Shown piece after piece: positions 20,812 to 29,292 of a stretch of 64,000 nucleotides of DNA. Position numbers and translations under genes: made by a program. This stretch comes from Nocardioides sp. (GTDB taxonomy: Bacteria; Actinomycetota; Actinomycetes; Propionibacteriales; Nocardioidaceae): the NCBI GenBank assembly GCA_037045645.1, contig JBAOIH010000001.1, positions 868,001 to 932,000 of the forward strand, written 5' to 3'. Below the pieces are notes generated by a model that did no database searches, was not told the DNA's origin, and was given only the letters and a program-made list of their open reading frames with translations. Numbering within the stretch: position 1 is the stretch's first letter; each line of letters begins with the position of its first letter.

Positions 20812-22349
20812 CTGACACGTTGATGGCCTGGGACGACGTCTTGGCGGCGTACGACCCCGCCCTCGGGCTCGAAGTGCACGTCGAGCTCAACACCAACACC
20901 AAGATGTTCTGCGGCTGCCCCGCGGCGTTCGGTGGCGAGCCCAACACGCACGTCTGCCCGACCTGCCTGGGCCTGCCCGGTGCGATGCCGGTCGTCAACG
21001 GCAAGGCGGTGGAGTCCGCGATCCGGATCGGGCTGGCGCTGAACTGCCAGATCGCCGAATGGTGCCGGTTCGCCCGGAAGAACTACTTCTATCCGGACAT
21101 GCCGAAGAACTTCCAGACGTCGCAGTACGACGAGCCGATCGCGTTCGACGGTTATCTGGATGTGGATATTCAAAACACAGCCGGTGAAACCGAGACTTAC
21201 AGAGTCGAGATCGAGCGCGCGCACATGGAGGAGGACACCGGCAAGTCCACCCACATCGGCGGCTCGACCGGACGTATCCACGGCGCCGACTACTCCCTGG
21301 TCGACTACAACCGCGCCGGCATCCCGCTGATCGAGATCGTCACCAAGCCGATCCTTGGTGCGGGGGAGAAGGCGCCCGAGGTGGCGCGCGCGTACGTCGC
21401 TCAATTGCGTGACCTCATCGTGGCGCTGGGCGTCTCCGAGGCGCGGATGGACCAAGGCAACCTGCGCGCGGACGTGAACCTCTCGCTGGCGCCCAAACCG
21501 GTGGTTGAGGAGGGCGACGAAGGAGCCCGTCTCGAAACCACGCTCGGCACTCGCACCGAGACCAAGAACGTCAACTCGTTCCGTTCCGTCGAGCGGGCCG
21601 TACGTTTCGAGATGCAGCGCCACGGCGCGATCCTGAGCGGCGGCGGTTCAATCCTGCAGGAGACGCGGCACTGGCACGAGGACACCGGCATCACCACCAG
21701 CGGCCGGGAGAAGTCCGACGCCGAGGACTACCGATACTTCCCCGAGCCCGACCTGGTGCCGGTCGCCCCGAGCCGTGAATGGGTCGAGGAACTGCGTGCG
21801 ACCCTGCCGGAGAACCCGACCGCCAAGCGGGCGCGACTCCAGTCCGAGTGGGGCTTCACCGACCTGGAGATGCGCGACACCATCGGTGCCGGCGCATTCG
21901 GACTCGTGGAGGAGACCATCGCCGCCGGGACGACCCCGCAGACCGCGCGCAAGTGGTGGCTGGGCGAGATGGCGAGGCGCGCCAACGAAACCGGCACCGA
22001 GATCGCCGAACTCGGCGTAACCCCTGCCGACGTGGCGGGCGTACAAAAACTCGTCGACGCGGGCACCCTCAACGACAAGTTGGCACGTCAGGTCTTCGAC
22101 GGCCTGCTCGCTGGAGAAGGTACGCCCGACGAGATCGTCGCCGCTCGCGGCCTCGCGATCGTGTCCGACGAGGGTGCGCTGGGCGCGGCGGTCGACAAGG
22201 CGATCGCGGAGAACCCCGACATCGCCGACAAGATCCGCGACGGCAAGGTCGCCGCCGCAGGTGCCTTGATCGGCGCGGTGATGAAGGAGATGCGCGGCCA
22301 GGCCGACGCGGGTCGCGTACGCGAACTCGTGCTGGAGCGGCTCGCCTGA
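20808..22349 (+). CDS. gatB: Asp/Glu-tRNA amidotransferase subunit B
   Basis: 513 residues. This subunit binds misacylated tRNA and phosphorylates the acyl group. Seen: [19 protein letters not shown], zinc-type Cys pair [19 protein letters not shown], and [19 protein letters not shown], then the YqeY-like tail domain. About 14 residues ([14 protein letters not shown]) sit between the ADVNLSL and [11 protein letters not shown] blocks, where other GatB proteins are shorter; this segment is a translated repeat copy. It is last in gatCAB. Confidence 0.97.
   Translation: MTDTLMAWDDVLAAYDPALGLEVHVELNTNTKMFCGCPAAFGGEPNTHVCPTCLGLPGAMPVVNGKAVESAIRIGLALNCQIAEWCRFARKNYFYPDMPKNFQTSQYDEPIAFDGYLDVDIQNTAGETETYRVEIERAHMEEDTGKSTHIGGSTGRIHGADYSLVDYNRAGIPLIEIVTKPILGAGEKAPEVARAYVAQLRDLIVALGVSEARMDQGNLRADVNLSLAPKPVVEEGDEGARLETTLGTRTETKNVNSFRSVERAVRFEMQRHGAILSGGGSILQETRHWHEDTGITTSGREKSDAEDYRYFPEPDLVPVAPSREWVEELRATLPENPTAKRARLQSEWGFTDLEMRDTIGAGAFGLVEETIAAGTTPQTARKWWLGEMARRANETGTEIAELGVTPADVAGVQKLVDAGTLNDKLARQVFDGLLAGEGTPDEIVAARGLAIVSDEGALGAAVDKAIAENPDIADKIRDGKVAAAGALIGAVMKEMRGQADAGRVRELVLERLA
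21500..21541 (+). repeat. Dispersed GGTGGTTGAGG element inserted in frame in gatB
   Basis: GGTGGTTGAGGAGGGCGACG continues to CCGTCTCGAAACCAC. Both ends match the intergenic copies exactly. It is a 42-base (14-codon) insertion that preserves the frame, in a loop between two highly conserved blocks of an essential gene. Confidence 0.85.
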
Positions 22350-22356
22350 CGGCCAT

Positions 22357-22508
22357 GAGAGTCCCCGGCTGGCCGGTGACTTTTGGGGTGTGTGACCGAT
22401 GAGTTGGTTACTAACCGTGAGAGTCCCCGGCTGACCGGTGACTCTTTGGGTGTGTGACCGATGCATTGGTTACGCACCATGAGACTCCCCGGCCGGCCGG
22501 GGACTCCG
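22357..22508. repeat. 62-bp tandem repeat ending in a strong hairpin
   Basis: GAGAGTCCCCGGCTG begins units at 22357 and 22419, and a shortened third starts at 22481. The period is 62. Each unit also carries GTGTGTGACCGATG and TTGGTTAC. The last unit is nearly self-complementary (CTCCCCGGCCGGCCGGGGA). It lies directly after gatB and before the riboswitch, so it may end gatCAB transcription. Confidence 0.85.
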
Positions 22509-22574
22509 AGTGGGCGGTCGTCTCGTGCGAGTAGTACGCTCGCCGCGCGGCACTGAGTCGCACGAACACACAAC

Positions 22575-22757
22575 ACAACACGCTCGCCGTGGGGGAAGCC
22601 GGTCCGAATCCGGCGCTGACCCGCAACCGTGAGCCCTGAGCGATCAGGGGAGCCGGAACACCCACGTCGTACGCGTCCCGAACACACGCTGTCGTGGAAC
22701 ACGGCGGGTTCGTCCGGACTATTGGGTAGGTCCGGCTTCCCGCCCACAGCGGGAAGG
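22575..22757 (+). ncRNA. Cobalamin riboswitch (translational type)
   Basis: The B12 box is clear: GGGGAAGCCGGTCCGAATCC followed by GGCGCTGACCCGCAACCGTG (22592-22631), then a CCCTGA...TCAGGG stem and GCCGGAACACCCACG, the usual 3' part of the adenosylcobalamin/cobalamin aptamer. The expression platform is a perfect 8-bp hairpin, CTTCCCGC (22736-22743) with GCGGGAAG (22749-22756), that buries the GGAAGGA ribosome-binding site of the next gene. When B12 is plentiful, translation of the five-gene operon should fall. Outer ends are approximate. Confidence 0.92.
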
Positions 22758-22766
22758 AATATCGAT

Positions 22767-23837
22767 ATGCATCTCAAGCGTGCCACCGGCCTGATCGGGG
22801 CCACCGCCGCACTCACCCTCGTGGCTGGCGCCGTCCCGGCGCAGGCCGCCCAGACGCCGGAGGAGTACGCCGCCGGCTGGCTGGCCAAACAGGTCACCGA
22901 CGGGGTCGTGCACAATGCCGAGTTCGACTTCGACGACTGGGGCTTGACCGTCGACGTGGCCTTCGCGTTGCTCGACAACGAGGGCAAGAGCGACACCACC
23001 AAGGCGATCAACAAGGGCCTGAAGAAGAACATCCGCACCTACGTCACCGGCGCCCCGTCAGGCTCGACCGATGTGTACGCCGGGGCGGCTGCCAAGGCAG
23101 GTGTCTTCGCCGACGTGGTCGGAGCCAACCCGCAGAAGTACGGCGGCCTCAACCTCGTCAAGACCGTCGAGGGTCAGGTGAGCACCGACTCCCTCACGCG
23201 CGGACGGCTGCAGGACACCAGCGAATACGGCGACTACGCCAACGTGCTCGGCCAGGCGTACGCCGTGCGTCTGCTCGCGGTGGAGGGATCGAGCAAGACG
23301 CGGGCGGCCACGCGGTTCCTGCTCAAGCAGCAGTGCAAGTCCGGCTTCTTCCGGCTGAACTTCAGCGCGGCCGACGCCGACCAGACCTGCGACGGCTCGA
23401 CCGGTGACGCAAAGGCGCCCGACACCGACGCCACCGCGATTGCGGCGCTGCAGTTGGCGGCGCTGCCCAAGCAGAGCAAGGCGGTGAAGACCGCCATCAA
23501 GAAGGCCGGCAAGTGGCTGGTCAAGACCCAGCGCAAGAACGGCGGCTTCGGCGGCGGGGTGGCGACGAGCAAGCCCAACAGCAACTCCACCGGTCTGGCC
23601 GCGTCGGCGCTGATCCTCACCGGCAATTGCAGGCCGGCCGCCAAGGCGGCTCGCTTCCTGTTGAAGCTCCAACCGGAGACCGTGAAGGGCACCGAGCTCA
23701 AGGGTCAGCGCGGCGCGATCGCGTACGACAAAGCCGGCCTCAAGGCCGGTCTGGCTGACGGTATTACCGACTCCACGCGCGACCAGTGGATCCGCTCGAC
23801 CGCCCAGGCGATCAACGGGTTGAGCGGCTGCGTGTGA
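22767..23837 (+). CDS. Secreted alpha-toroid protein, intrinsic-factor alpha-domain-like
   Basis: 356 residues. Signal peptide MHLKRATGLIGATAALTLVA ends at AQA-A. The mature part is built of repeated helix pairs with Gly/Asn turns (TQRKNGGFGGG, TDATAIAALQLAAL, STGLAASALILTG), the pattern of terpene-cyclase/prenyltransferase-like alpha-alpha toroids, the fold of the cobalamin-binding alpha domain of intrinsic factor and transcobalamin. Four Cys could form disulfides. GGAAGGA precedes the ATG by nine bases and lies in the riboswitch hairpin. Role inferred: capture of B12 or another corrinoid outside the cell. Its stop overlaps the next start. Confidence 0.75.
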   Translation: MHLKRATGLIGATAALTLVAGAVPAQAAQTPEEYAAGWLAKQVTDGVVHNAEFDFDDWGLTVDVAFALLDNEGKSDTTKAINKGLKKNIRTYVTGAPSGSTDVYAGAAAKAGVFADVVGANPQKYGGLNLVKTVEGQVSTDSLTRGRLQDTSEYGDYANVLGQAYAVRLLAVEGSSKTRAATRFLLKQQCKSGFFRLNFSAADADQTCDGSTGDAKAPDTDATAIAALQLAALPKQSKAVKTAIKKAGKWLVKTQRKNGGFGGGVATSKPNSNSTGLAASALILTGNCRPAAKAARFLLKLQPETVKGTELKGQRGAIAYDKAGLKAGLADGITDSTRDQWIRSTAQAINGLSGCV

Positions 23838-24700
23838 GTCTCGTCGTACGACTGCTCGTCGCGGCATTCGCAGCGGTGGGGCTGAGTCTGATCTCAGCCC
23901 CACCGGCTGTCGCGACCTGCACCTCAAGCGGTGGTGTCACGATCGTCGCGGAGTTCCGCGAGCTCGGTGGTGGCACGGCCGAATCGTGCAACCCCTCCGG
24001 TGGTGGCCAGGTCGCGGCGCGGCTGATCACGGGGGCTGGCATGGCGATCACGTACGCGCAGCGGATGCCCGGGTTCATCTGCCGCATCGCGGGCGTGCCC
24101 ACCGAGGATCCGTGCGTGAACACCTCGCCCGAGTCGGCCTATTGGGGCCTGTATTGGACCGACGGCACCTCCGGGAAGTGGACCTACTCGTCCCTAGGCG
24201 TGACCGCGTTGAAGATCCCGGCGGGCGGTTCGGTCGGGCTTGCCTGGCAGGGCAGTGGCGTACGCGGCGCCCCCACCGTCGCGGCCCCGCTGGGTCAGGC
24301 GCCGAAGCCGACCCCCTCTCCTTCGACCAGGCCTTCGCCGACCAAATCGCCCCAGCCTTCGGCACCGCCGCCAGCCGCCACGAGCACGCTCCCCGTGAGC
24401 AGCAGCGCGCCCGTCCAGACCACGCCGAGCGCGGCTTCGACTACGCCGCTGCCGACGACGACAGCGACCTCGAAGTCCGCCAAGGTCAAGCCGTCGAACA
24501 CCGAGTCCGCGAAGACCAAGGAGCCGGCCTCTTCCGCGAGCACCGAGACCACCGCACCGCAGCAGCAGGCCCAACCCCCGACCGACGCGTCGCAGCCGAG
24601 TGAAGGTGACTCGCTGCCGCTGCCGTTGATCCTGCTCGTGCTCGGTCTGCTCGGCGGGGAAGCTCTCGGCGCCACCGTGCTCAGGAACCGACGTACGTGA
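23834..24700 (+). CDS. Membrane-anchored DUF4430/transcobalamin beta-domain-like protein
   Basis: 288 residues from GTG 23834, overlapping the previous stop. Order: signal peptide (to about 29, AVATC), a compact domain (about 30-145), a long Pro/Thr/Ser linker, one C-terminal helix (LPLILLVLGLLGGEALGA) and a short basic end. The domain contains FICRIAGVP, SAYWGLYWTDG and GGSVGLAW, the layout of the DUF4430 family that forms the beta domain of human B12 carriers. It is probably fixed to the membrane and works with the upstream toroid as a two-part B12-binding protein feeding the ECF transporter. Confidence 0.75.
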   Translation: MSLVVRLLVAAFAAVGLSLISAPPAVATCTSSGGVTIVAEFRELGGGTAESCNPSGGGQVAARLITGAGMAITYAQRMPGFICRIAGVPTEDPCVNTSPESAYWGLYWTDGTSGKWTYSSLGVTALKIPAGGSVGLAWQGSGVRGAPTVAAPLGQAPKPTPSPSTRPSPTKSPQPSAPPPAATSTLPVSSSAPVQTTPSAASTTPLPTTTATSKSAKVKPSNTESAKTKEPASSASTETTAPQQQAQPPTDASQPSEGDSLPLPLILLVLGLLGGEALGATVLRNRRT

Positions 24701-25773
24701 ACCGCGAGCTCCACCCCGGAGCGTGGTGGATCTGGGCGCTCGGGTTGGCGGCCGCCGCGACCTTCACGACCAACCCGTTCGTCCTGCTGATGCTGGTCGC
24801 CACCGCCGCGATCGTCGTCGCGCTGCGGCGTAGCGAACAGGCGTGGGCGGGGTCGTTGCGGCTTTATGTCTGGCTGGGCGTGTGGATCCTGGTGATCCGG
24901 ATTCTGTTCCGGATCGTCTTCGGGGTCGATCAAACAGGGGGCCACGTGCTGCTCAACCTGCCCGAGATCCCACTGCCAGACTGGGTGGCCGGGGTCCGGC
25001 TCCTCGGCCCGGTGACGCGAGAATCGCTGTTGGCCGGGGCGTACGACGGCCTGCGCCTGGCCACCATCGTGATCTGCGTGGGTGCGGCCAACTCGCTGGC
25101 CAACCCCAAGCGGCTGCTCAAGTCGGTGCCACCCGCGCTCTACGAGGTGGGCACGGCGCTGGTCGTGGCCGTCACCGTCTTTCCCCAGCTGGGTGAGTCC
25201 CTGCGACGCGTACGCGCCGCGCAATCGCTGCGCGGAGCCCCGTCGGGACGCATTCGAGGCCTGCGTCGCCTGGTCACGCCAGTGCTGGAGGACGCGCTCG
25301 AACGCTCGCTGGCACTCGCCGCGGGCATGGACGCACGCGGTTATGGGCGCGCCCCCGGGCTCTCGCGCGGCCAGCGTCGCGTCACGGGCGCCTTGCTGCT
25401 GGCGGGTCTGTGCGGCTTGAGTGTCGGTGTGTACGCCGGACTCGACACCTCGGTGCCGCGCTGGCTCGGCTGGCCGATGCTGCTGCTCGGTGTCACGCTG
25501 GGTGCGCTCGGCGTCTGGAGCGCGGGTCGGCGCGTCACCCGGACGCGCTATCGCCCCGATCCCTGGGCGCTTCCGGAGTGGCTGGTGGTGGCCTGTGGCC
25601 TGGCGGCCACGGTGCTGATGTGGCGCGTCGCCGCGTCCCAGATCCCGATCGCCTTCCCCGATCTCGCCGTGCTTCCTGGCCTGTCGGTGTTGGCGCTCGC
25701 GGCCCCGCTGGCCGGTCTGCTGCCGGCGTTCCTCACCCCCGCACCCCCGACCAGACTGGAGGTCGCGGCGTGA
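24697..25773 (+). CDS. ECF transporter transmembrane (T) component
   Basis: 358 residues, mostly hydrophobic. It carries the coupling-helix signature of EcfT/CbiQ proteins, ALAAGMDARGYGR (Ala-Arg-Gly motif), about two-thirds along; the C-terminal region has further membrane helices beyond the usual T length. The GTG start overlaps the preceding stop (GTGA). Together with the next two genes it makes a complete dedicated ECF importer, joining S component movement to ATP hydrolysis. Confidence 0.9.
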   Translation: MNRELHPGAWWIWALGLAAAATFTTNPFVLLMLVATAAIVVALRRSEQAWAGSLRLYVWLGVWILVIRILFRIVFGVDQTGGHVLLNLPEIPLPDWVAGVRLLGPVTRESLLAGAYDGLRLATIVICVGAANSLANPKRLLKSVPPALYEVGTALVVAVTVFPQLGESLRRVRAAQSLRGAPSGRIRGLRRLVTPVLEDALERSLALAAGMDARGYGRAPGLSRGQRRVTGALLLAGLCGLSVGVYAGLDTSVPRWLGWPMLLLGVTLGALGVWSAGRRVTRTRYRPDPWALPEWLVVACGLAATVLMWRVAASQIPIAFPDLAVLPGLSVLALAAPLAGLLPAFLTPAPPTRLEVAA

Positions 25774-27341
25774 TCGAGTTGCGCGACGTCACCTTCGCCC
25801 ACGATGGCTCCGCGCCGGTGCTGGCGCGGGTCGACCTGACGTTGGACGAGGGCGAACTCGTGCTCGTCTGCGGCCGTACGGGAGCGGGCAAGTCCACGCT
25901 GCTCGGCGTGCTGACCGGGCTGGTGCCGCGCTTCACCGGCGGAACGCTTTCGGGTGACGTGCTGCTCGATCACAAGTCGATCCTGCACACGCCGCCGCGC
26001 GATCGAGCCCACGACATCGGGTACGTCGGACAGGATCCGCTGGCCGGCTTCGTCACCGACACGGTCGAGGAGGAGTTGGCGTACGGCATGGAGCAACTCG
26101 GCCTCGCGCCCGCGACGATGCGGCGCCGGGTCGAGGAGACGCTCGACCTGCTCGGCATCGCCGACTTGCGGCACCGTGACCTTCGTACGCTCTCCGGTGG
26201 TCAGCAGCAGCGCGTCGCCATCGGCTCGGTGCTCACCACCCACCCGCGGCTACTCGTGCTCGACGAGCCCACCTCGGCGCTGGACCCCACGGCGGCCGAG
26301 GAGGTGTTGGCGACGCTCACGCGTCTCGTGCACGACTCGGGGCTCACCGTGCTGCTCGCCGAGCACCGTCTGGAGCGGGTGGTGCCCTTCGCGGATCGGG
26401 TCGCGGTGCTGTCCGGTGATGGATCCGTGCGCGTAGACGAGCCGTCCGCCGCGCTCGCGACCGCCCCCGTCGCCCCGCCGATCGTCGAGCTCGGCCGGAC
26501 GCTGGGCTGGTCCCCGTTGCCGCTGACGGTGCGCGATGCCCGACGCAAGGCGCGCGGTTCGGAGTTGCCGCCGTTGCCTGAACCGGTCACGCAGGACGCG
26601 GGAGACACGGCGCTCACCGCCCGGGGGCTCGTGGTCGCGCACGGTCGTACGCCGGTCCTGAAGGGTGTCGACCTCACGTTGGCGCTCGGCCAGATCACCG
26701 CGCTGATGGGCCGCAACGGGTCGGGCAAGTCGACCCTGTTGTGGACCTTGCAGGGTTCGAAGTCCCGCGAGGCCGGCCGTCTGGAGATCGCGCGCCAAGA
26801 CCCGGCCCACGTCAGCGCCGACCAGCGTCGAAGTCTGACCGGGCTCGTCCCGCAGACGGCCGCCGACCTGCTCTATCTGGAGACTGTGGCCGACGAGTGC
26901 GCGGCCGCGGACTCGGGCACCGGGACCGCCCGAGACCTGCTCGACCGGCTCGCGCCGGGCATCGCCGACGACACCCACCCACGCGACCTGTCCGAGGGGC
27001 AGCGACTCGCGCTGGCGCTGGCGATCGTGCTCACGGCGACTCCACCCGTACTCCTGCTGGACGAACCCACCCGCGGCCTGGACTATCCCGGCAAGCGGCA
27101 ACTGGCCGAGATCCTGCACGGACTCGCCGCGCAGGGGCGAGCCGTCCTGGTGGCCACCCACGACGTGGAGTTCGTGGCACAGGTCGCTGATCGGGTCGTG
27201 GTGCTGGCCGAGGGCGAGATCGTCTCCAGCGGCCCCACGGCACAGGTCGTGGCCGAGTCCCCGGCCTTCGCCCCGCAGGTCCACAAGATCCTCGGTCCGC
27301 CCTGGTTGCGCGTGGAAGACGTCACGAAGGCACGCACGTGA
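25770..27341 (+). CDS. ECF transporter ATPase, fused A-A' subunits
   Basis: 523 residues from GTG 25770 (overlap with the T gene); the open frame upstream to 25410 lies inside that gene. Two ABC domains in one chain: Walker A GRTGAGKST, signature LSGGQQQR and Walker B LLVLDEPTSALD in the first; GRNGSGKST, a degenerate signature LSEGQR and LLLDEPTRGLD in the second. It powers import by the T and S components. Fused EcfA-EcfA' is common in actinobacteria. Confidence 0.93.
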   Translation: MIELRDVTFAHDGSAPVLARVDLTLDEGELVLVCGRTGAGKSTLLGVLTGLVPRFTGGTLSGDVLLDHKSILHTPPRDRAHDIGYVGQDPLAGFVTDTVEEELAYGMEQLGLAPATMRRRVEETLDLLGIADLRHRDLRTLSGGQQQRVAIGSVLTTHPRLLVLDEPTSALDPTAAEEVLATLTRLVHDSGLTVLLAEHRLERVVPFADRVAVLSGDGSVRVDEPSAALATAPVAPPIVELGRTLGWSPLPLTVRDARRKARGSELPPLPEPVTQDAGDTALTARGLVVAHGRTPVLKGVDLTLALGQITALMGRNGSGKSTLLWTLQGSKSREAGRLEIARQDPAHVSADQRRSLTGLVPQTAADLLYLETVADECAAADSGTGTARDLLDRLAPGIADDTHPRDLSEGQRLALALAIVLTATPPVLLLDEPTRGLDYPGKRQLAEILHGLAAQGRAVLVATHDVEFVAQVADRVVVLAEGEIVSSGPTAQVVAESPAFAPQVHKILGPPWLRVEDVTKART

Positions 27342-28117
27342 TCGGGCTCGGACTGCGGTCGCGGATCGTGCTCGCCGCCGCCTCCGCGCTCGGTCTGATG
27401 ATGCTGTGCTGGCCACTGCTCGTCCGGGTCGACCCGGGGCAGCGGATCGATCCGCCGTTCCTCTTCCTGTTGCTGTTGCCGCTGGTGATCGTGGTCGTGC
27501 TCGCCGACCTGAGCGAGGGCGGGATCGATGCGCGGGTGCTGGCGATCCTGGGTGTGCTCAGCGCCATCAACGCGGTGATGCGTGCGGTGTCGGCCGGGGT
27601 CGCCGGGGTCGAATTGGTCTTCTTCCTGCTGATCCTCGCGGGGCGGGTCTTCGGGCCCGCGTTCGGCTTCGCGTTGGGGTGTACGTCGTTGTTCGCCTCG
27701 GCGTTGCTGACGGCCGGGGTCGGGCCGTGGCTGCCCTTCCAGATGCTGGTGTCGGCGTGGGTGGGCATGGGCGCGGGGTTGCTGCCGGGGCGAGACCGGG
27801 TGCGAGGACGCTGGGAGATCGCGATGCTCGTGGTGTACGGGATCTTCGCGGCGTACGCCTTCGGCATCTTGATGAACCTGTCCGGCTGGCCGTTCCTGCT
27901 CGGCATCGAGATCCCAGGACACGAGGGTGGGCTGTCGTACGTGGCGGGGGCGCCGCTGCTGGAGAACCTCCAACGCTTCACGGTCTACACCCTGCTGACC
28001 TCGACGGGGTCATGGGACACCGGCCGCGCGATCACCAACACGCTCGCGTTGCTCGTGCTCGGCCCAGCCGTGCTGCATACGCTGCGGCGCGCGGCACGGC
28101 GAGCCCGGATCGGCTGA
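27338..28117 (+). CDS. ECF transporter substrate-binding (S) component
   Basis: 259 residues with about six to seven hydrophobic helices (FLFLLLLPLVIVVVLADL, VFFLLILAGRVFGPAFGFALG). AxxxA-type small-residue patterns for docking on the T subunit are present (FGFALGCTSLFASALLT). Overlapping the ATPase stop, it is the last gene of the riboswitch operon. The substrate cannot be read from the protein; the cobalamin riboswitch and the two B12-carrier-like proteins upstream argue for cobalamin or a precursor. Confidence 0.85.
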   Translation: MIGLGLRSRIVLAAASALGLMMLCWPLLVRVDPGQRIDPPFLFLLLLPLVIVVVLADLSEGGIDARVLAILGVLSAINAVMRAVSAGVAGVELVFFLLILAGRVFGPAFGFALGCTSLFASALLTAGVGPWLPFQMLVSAWVGMGAGLLPGRDRVRGRWEIAMLVVYGIFAAYAFGILMNLSGWPFLLGIEIPGHEGGLSYVAGAPLLENLQRFTVYTLLTSTGSWDTGRAITNTLALLVLGPAVLHTLRRAARRARIG

Positions 28118-28121
28118 GGAC

Positions 28122-29243
28122 TCACCCCGGATCGACGACCAGGATGCGGTCGTCCTGGTCGGCCGGATCGCCGCGACCGTCCTTGTTCGACGTGGTCACC
28201 CACAGGTTGCCGTCAGGTGCGACGACGACCGTACGCAACCTGCCGTAGTCGCCCATGAAGAACGACTTCGGCTCACCCGCGCCGTCGCTGGTGACCGGGA
28301 TTCGCCAGAGCCGCTCGCCGCGCAGACCGGCCATCCACAACGAGCCGTCGAGGTAGGCCAGGCCGCTCGGTGAGGCGTCGGAGGTCGGCCAGACCGCCCG
28401 TGGTTCGGTGTAGTCACCGTTGCCGCCCTTGCCCTCGACCAGCGGCCAGCCGTAGTTGTCGCCGGCCTCGATGAGGTTGAGTTCGTCCCAGTCCGACGCG
28501 CCGAATTCGGAGGCCCAGAGCCGGTCGTCCTCATCGAACGCCAGCCCCTGGATGTTGCGGTGACCCAGGGTCCAGACGGGGGAGTCCTCGTCGGGGTTGC
28601 CGGAGGCCGGGTCGCCGTCGGTGGTGATCCGCAGGATCTTGCCGCCCAGCGAGTCGCGATCCTGAGCCAGTTCGGGCTCACCCGCCTCACCGGTGGCGAC
28701 ATAGAGCAAGCCGTCCGGACCGAACTCGATCCGACCGCCGTCGTGGATGAACCCGTTGGGGATGGCGTCCAGGATCACCTGCTCGTCACTCAGGCCGTCC
28801 TCGCCATAGGAATAGCGGATGATCCGGTTGTCCTCGGCCGTCGTGACATAGACGAAGATCCAGCCGTCGTCCTCGTACGTCGGGGAGACTGCGATGCCGA
28901 GGCTGCCGCCTTCGCCGTTGGGGGCGGACTCGTCGAGGGTCCCGACCTGCTCGACCTCGCCGTCGGCGATCCGCAGCAGTCGGTGCGAGTCGCGCTCGGT
29001 CACCAGTGCCGAGCCGTCGGGCAGGAAGTCGATGCCCCACGGCACCGCAAGTCCGCTCGCGACGGTGTCGACGACCTTGGGCTGGCCCGACCCGGTCGGG
29101 CTGTGGGAACTGGTGGTGGTCTCAGGGGTGCTGGCTTCGCTGGTCTCGGGCGCCTGCGTACGCGTGTCCGGTTCCTCCTCGGCGCAACTCGCAAGCAGCG
29201 TGAGCGGCAAGGCGACGGCGACCAGTCGGAGCAGGCGTGACAT
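28122..29243 (-). CDS. PQQ-dependent sugar dehydrogenase-like lipoprotein
   Basis: 373 residues. A lipoprotein signal ends in LLASC (lipobox Cys near 20), then a Ser/Thr/Glu-rich linker and a six-bladed beta-propeller of the soluble aldose dehydrogenase/GSDH family (GLAVPWGIDFLPDG, RDSLGGKILRI, GHRNIQGLAFD, EFGASDWDELN, DNYGWP). It oxidises sugars or aldoses outside the membrane if PQQ is available. It converges on the ECF operon with only four bases between the two stops. Confidence 0.9.
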   Translation of the reverse strand: MSRLLRLVAVALPLTLLASCAEEEPDTRTQAPETSEASTPETTTSSHSPTGSGQPKVVDTVASGLAVPWGIDFLPDGSALVTERDSHRLLRIADGEVEQVGTLDESAPNGEGGSLGIAVSPTYEDDGWIFVYVTTAEDNRIIRYSYGEDGLSDEQVILDAIPNGFIHDGGRIEFGPDGLLYVATGEAGEPELAQDRDSLGGKILRITTDGDPASGNPDEDSPVWTLGHRNIQGLAFDEDDRLWASEFGASDWDELNLIEAGDNYGWPLVEGKGGNGDYTEPRAVWPTSDASPSGLAYLDGSLWMAGLRGERLWRIPVTSDGAGEPKSFFMGDYGRLRTVVVAPDGNLWVTTSNKDGRGDPADQDDRILVVDPG

Positions 29244-29292
29244 GAGCCAATCCTGCCGGAGGTCTGGTCACCCACCCACCAGGCCGATTCCC

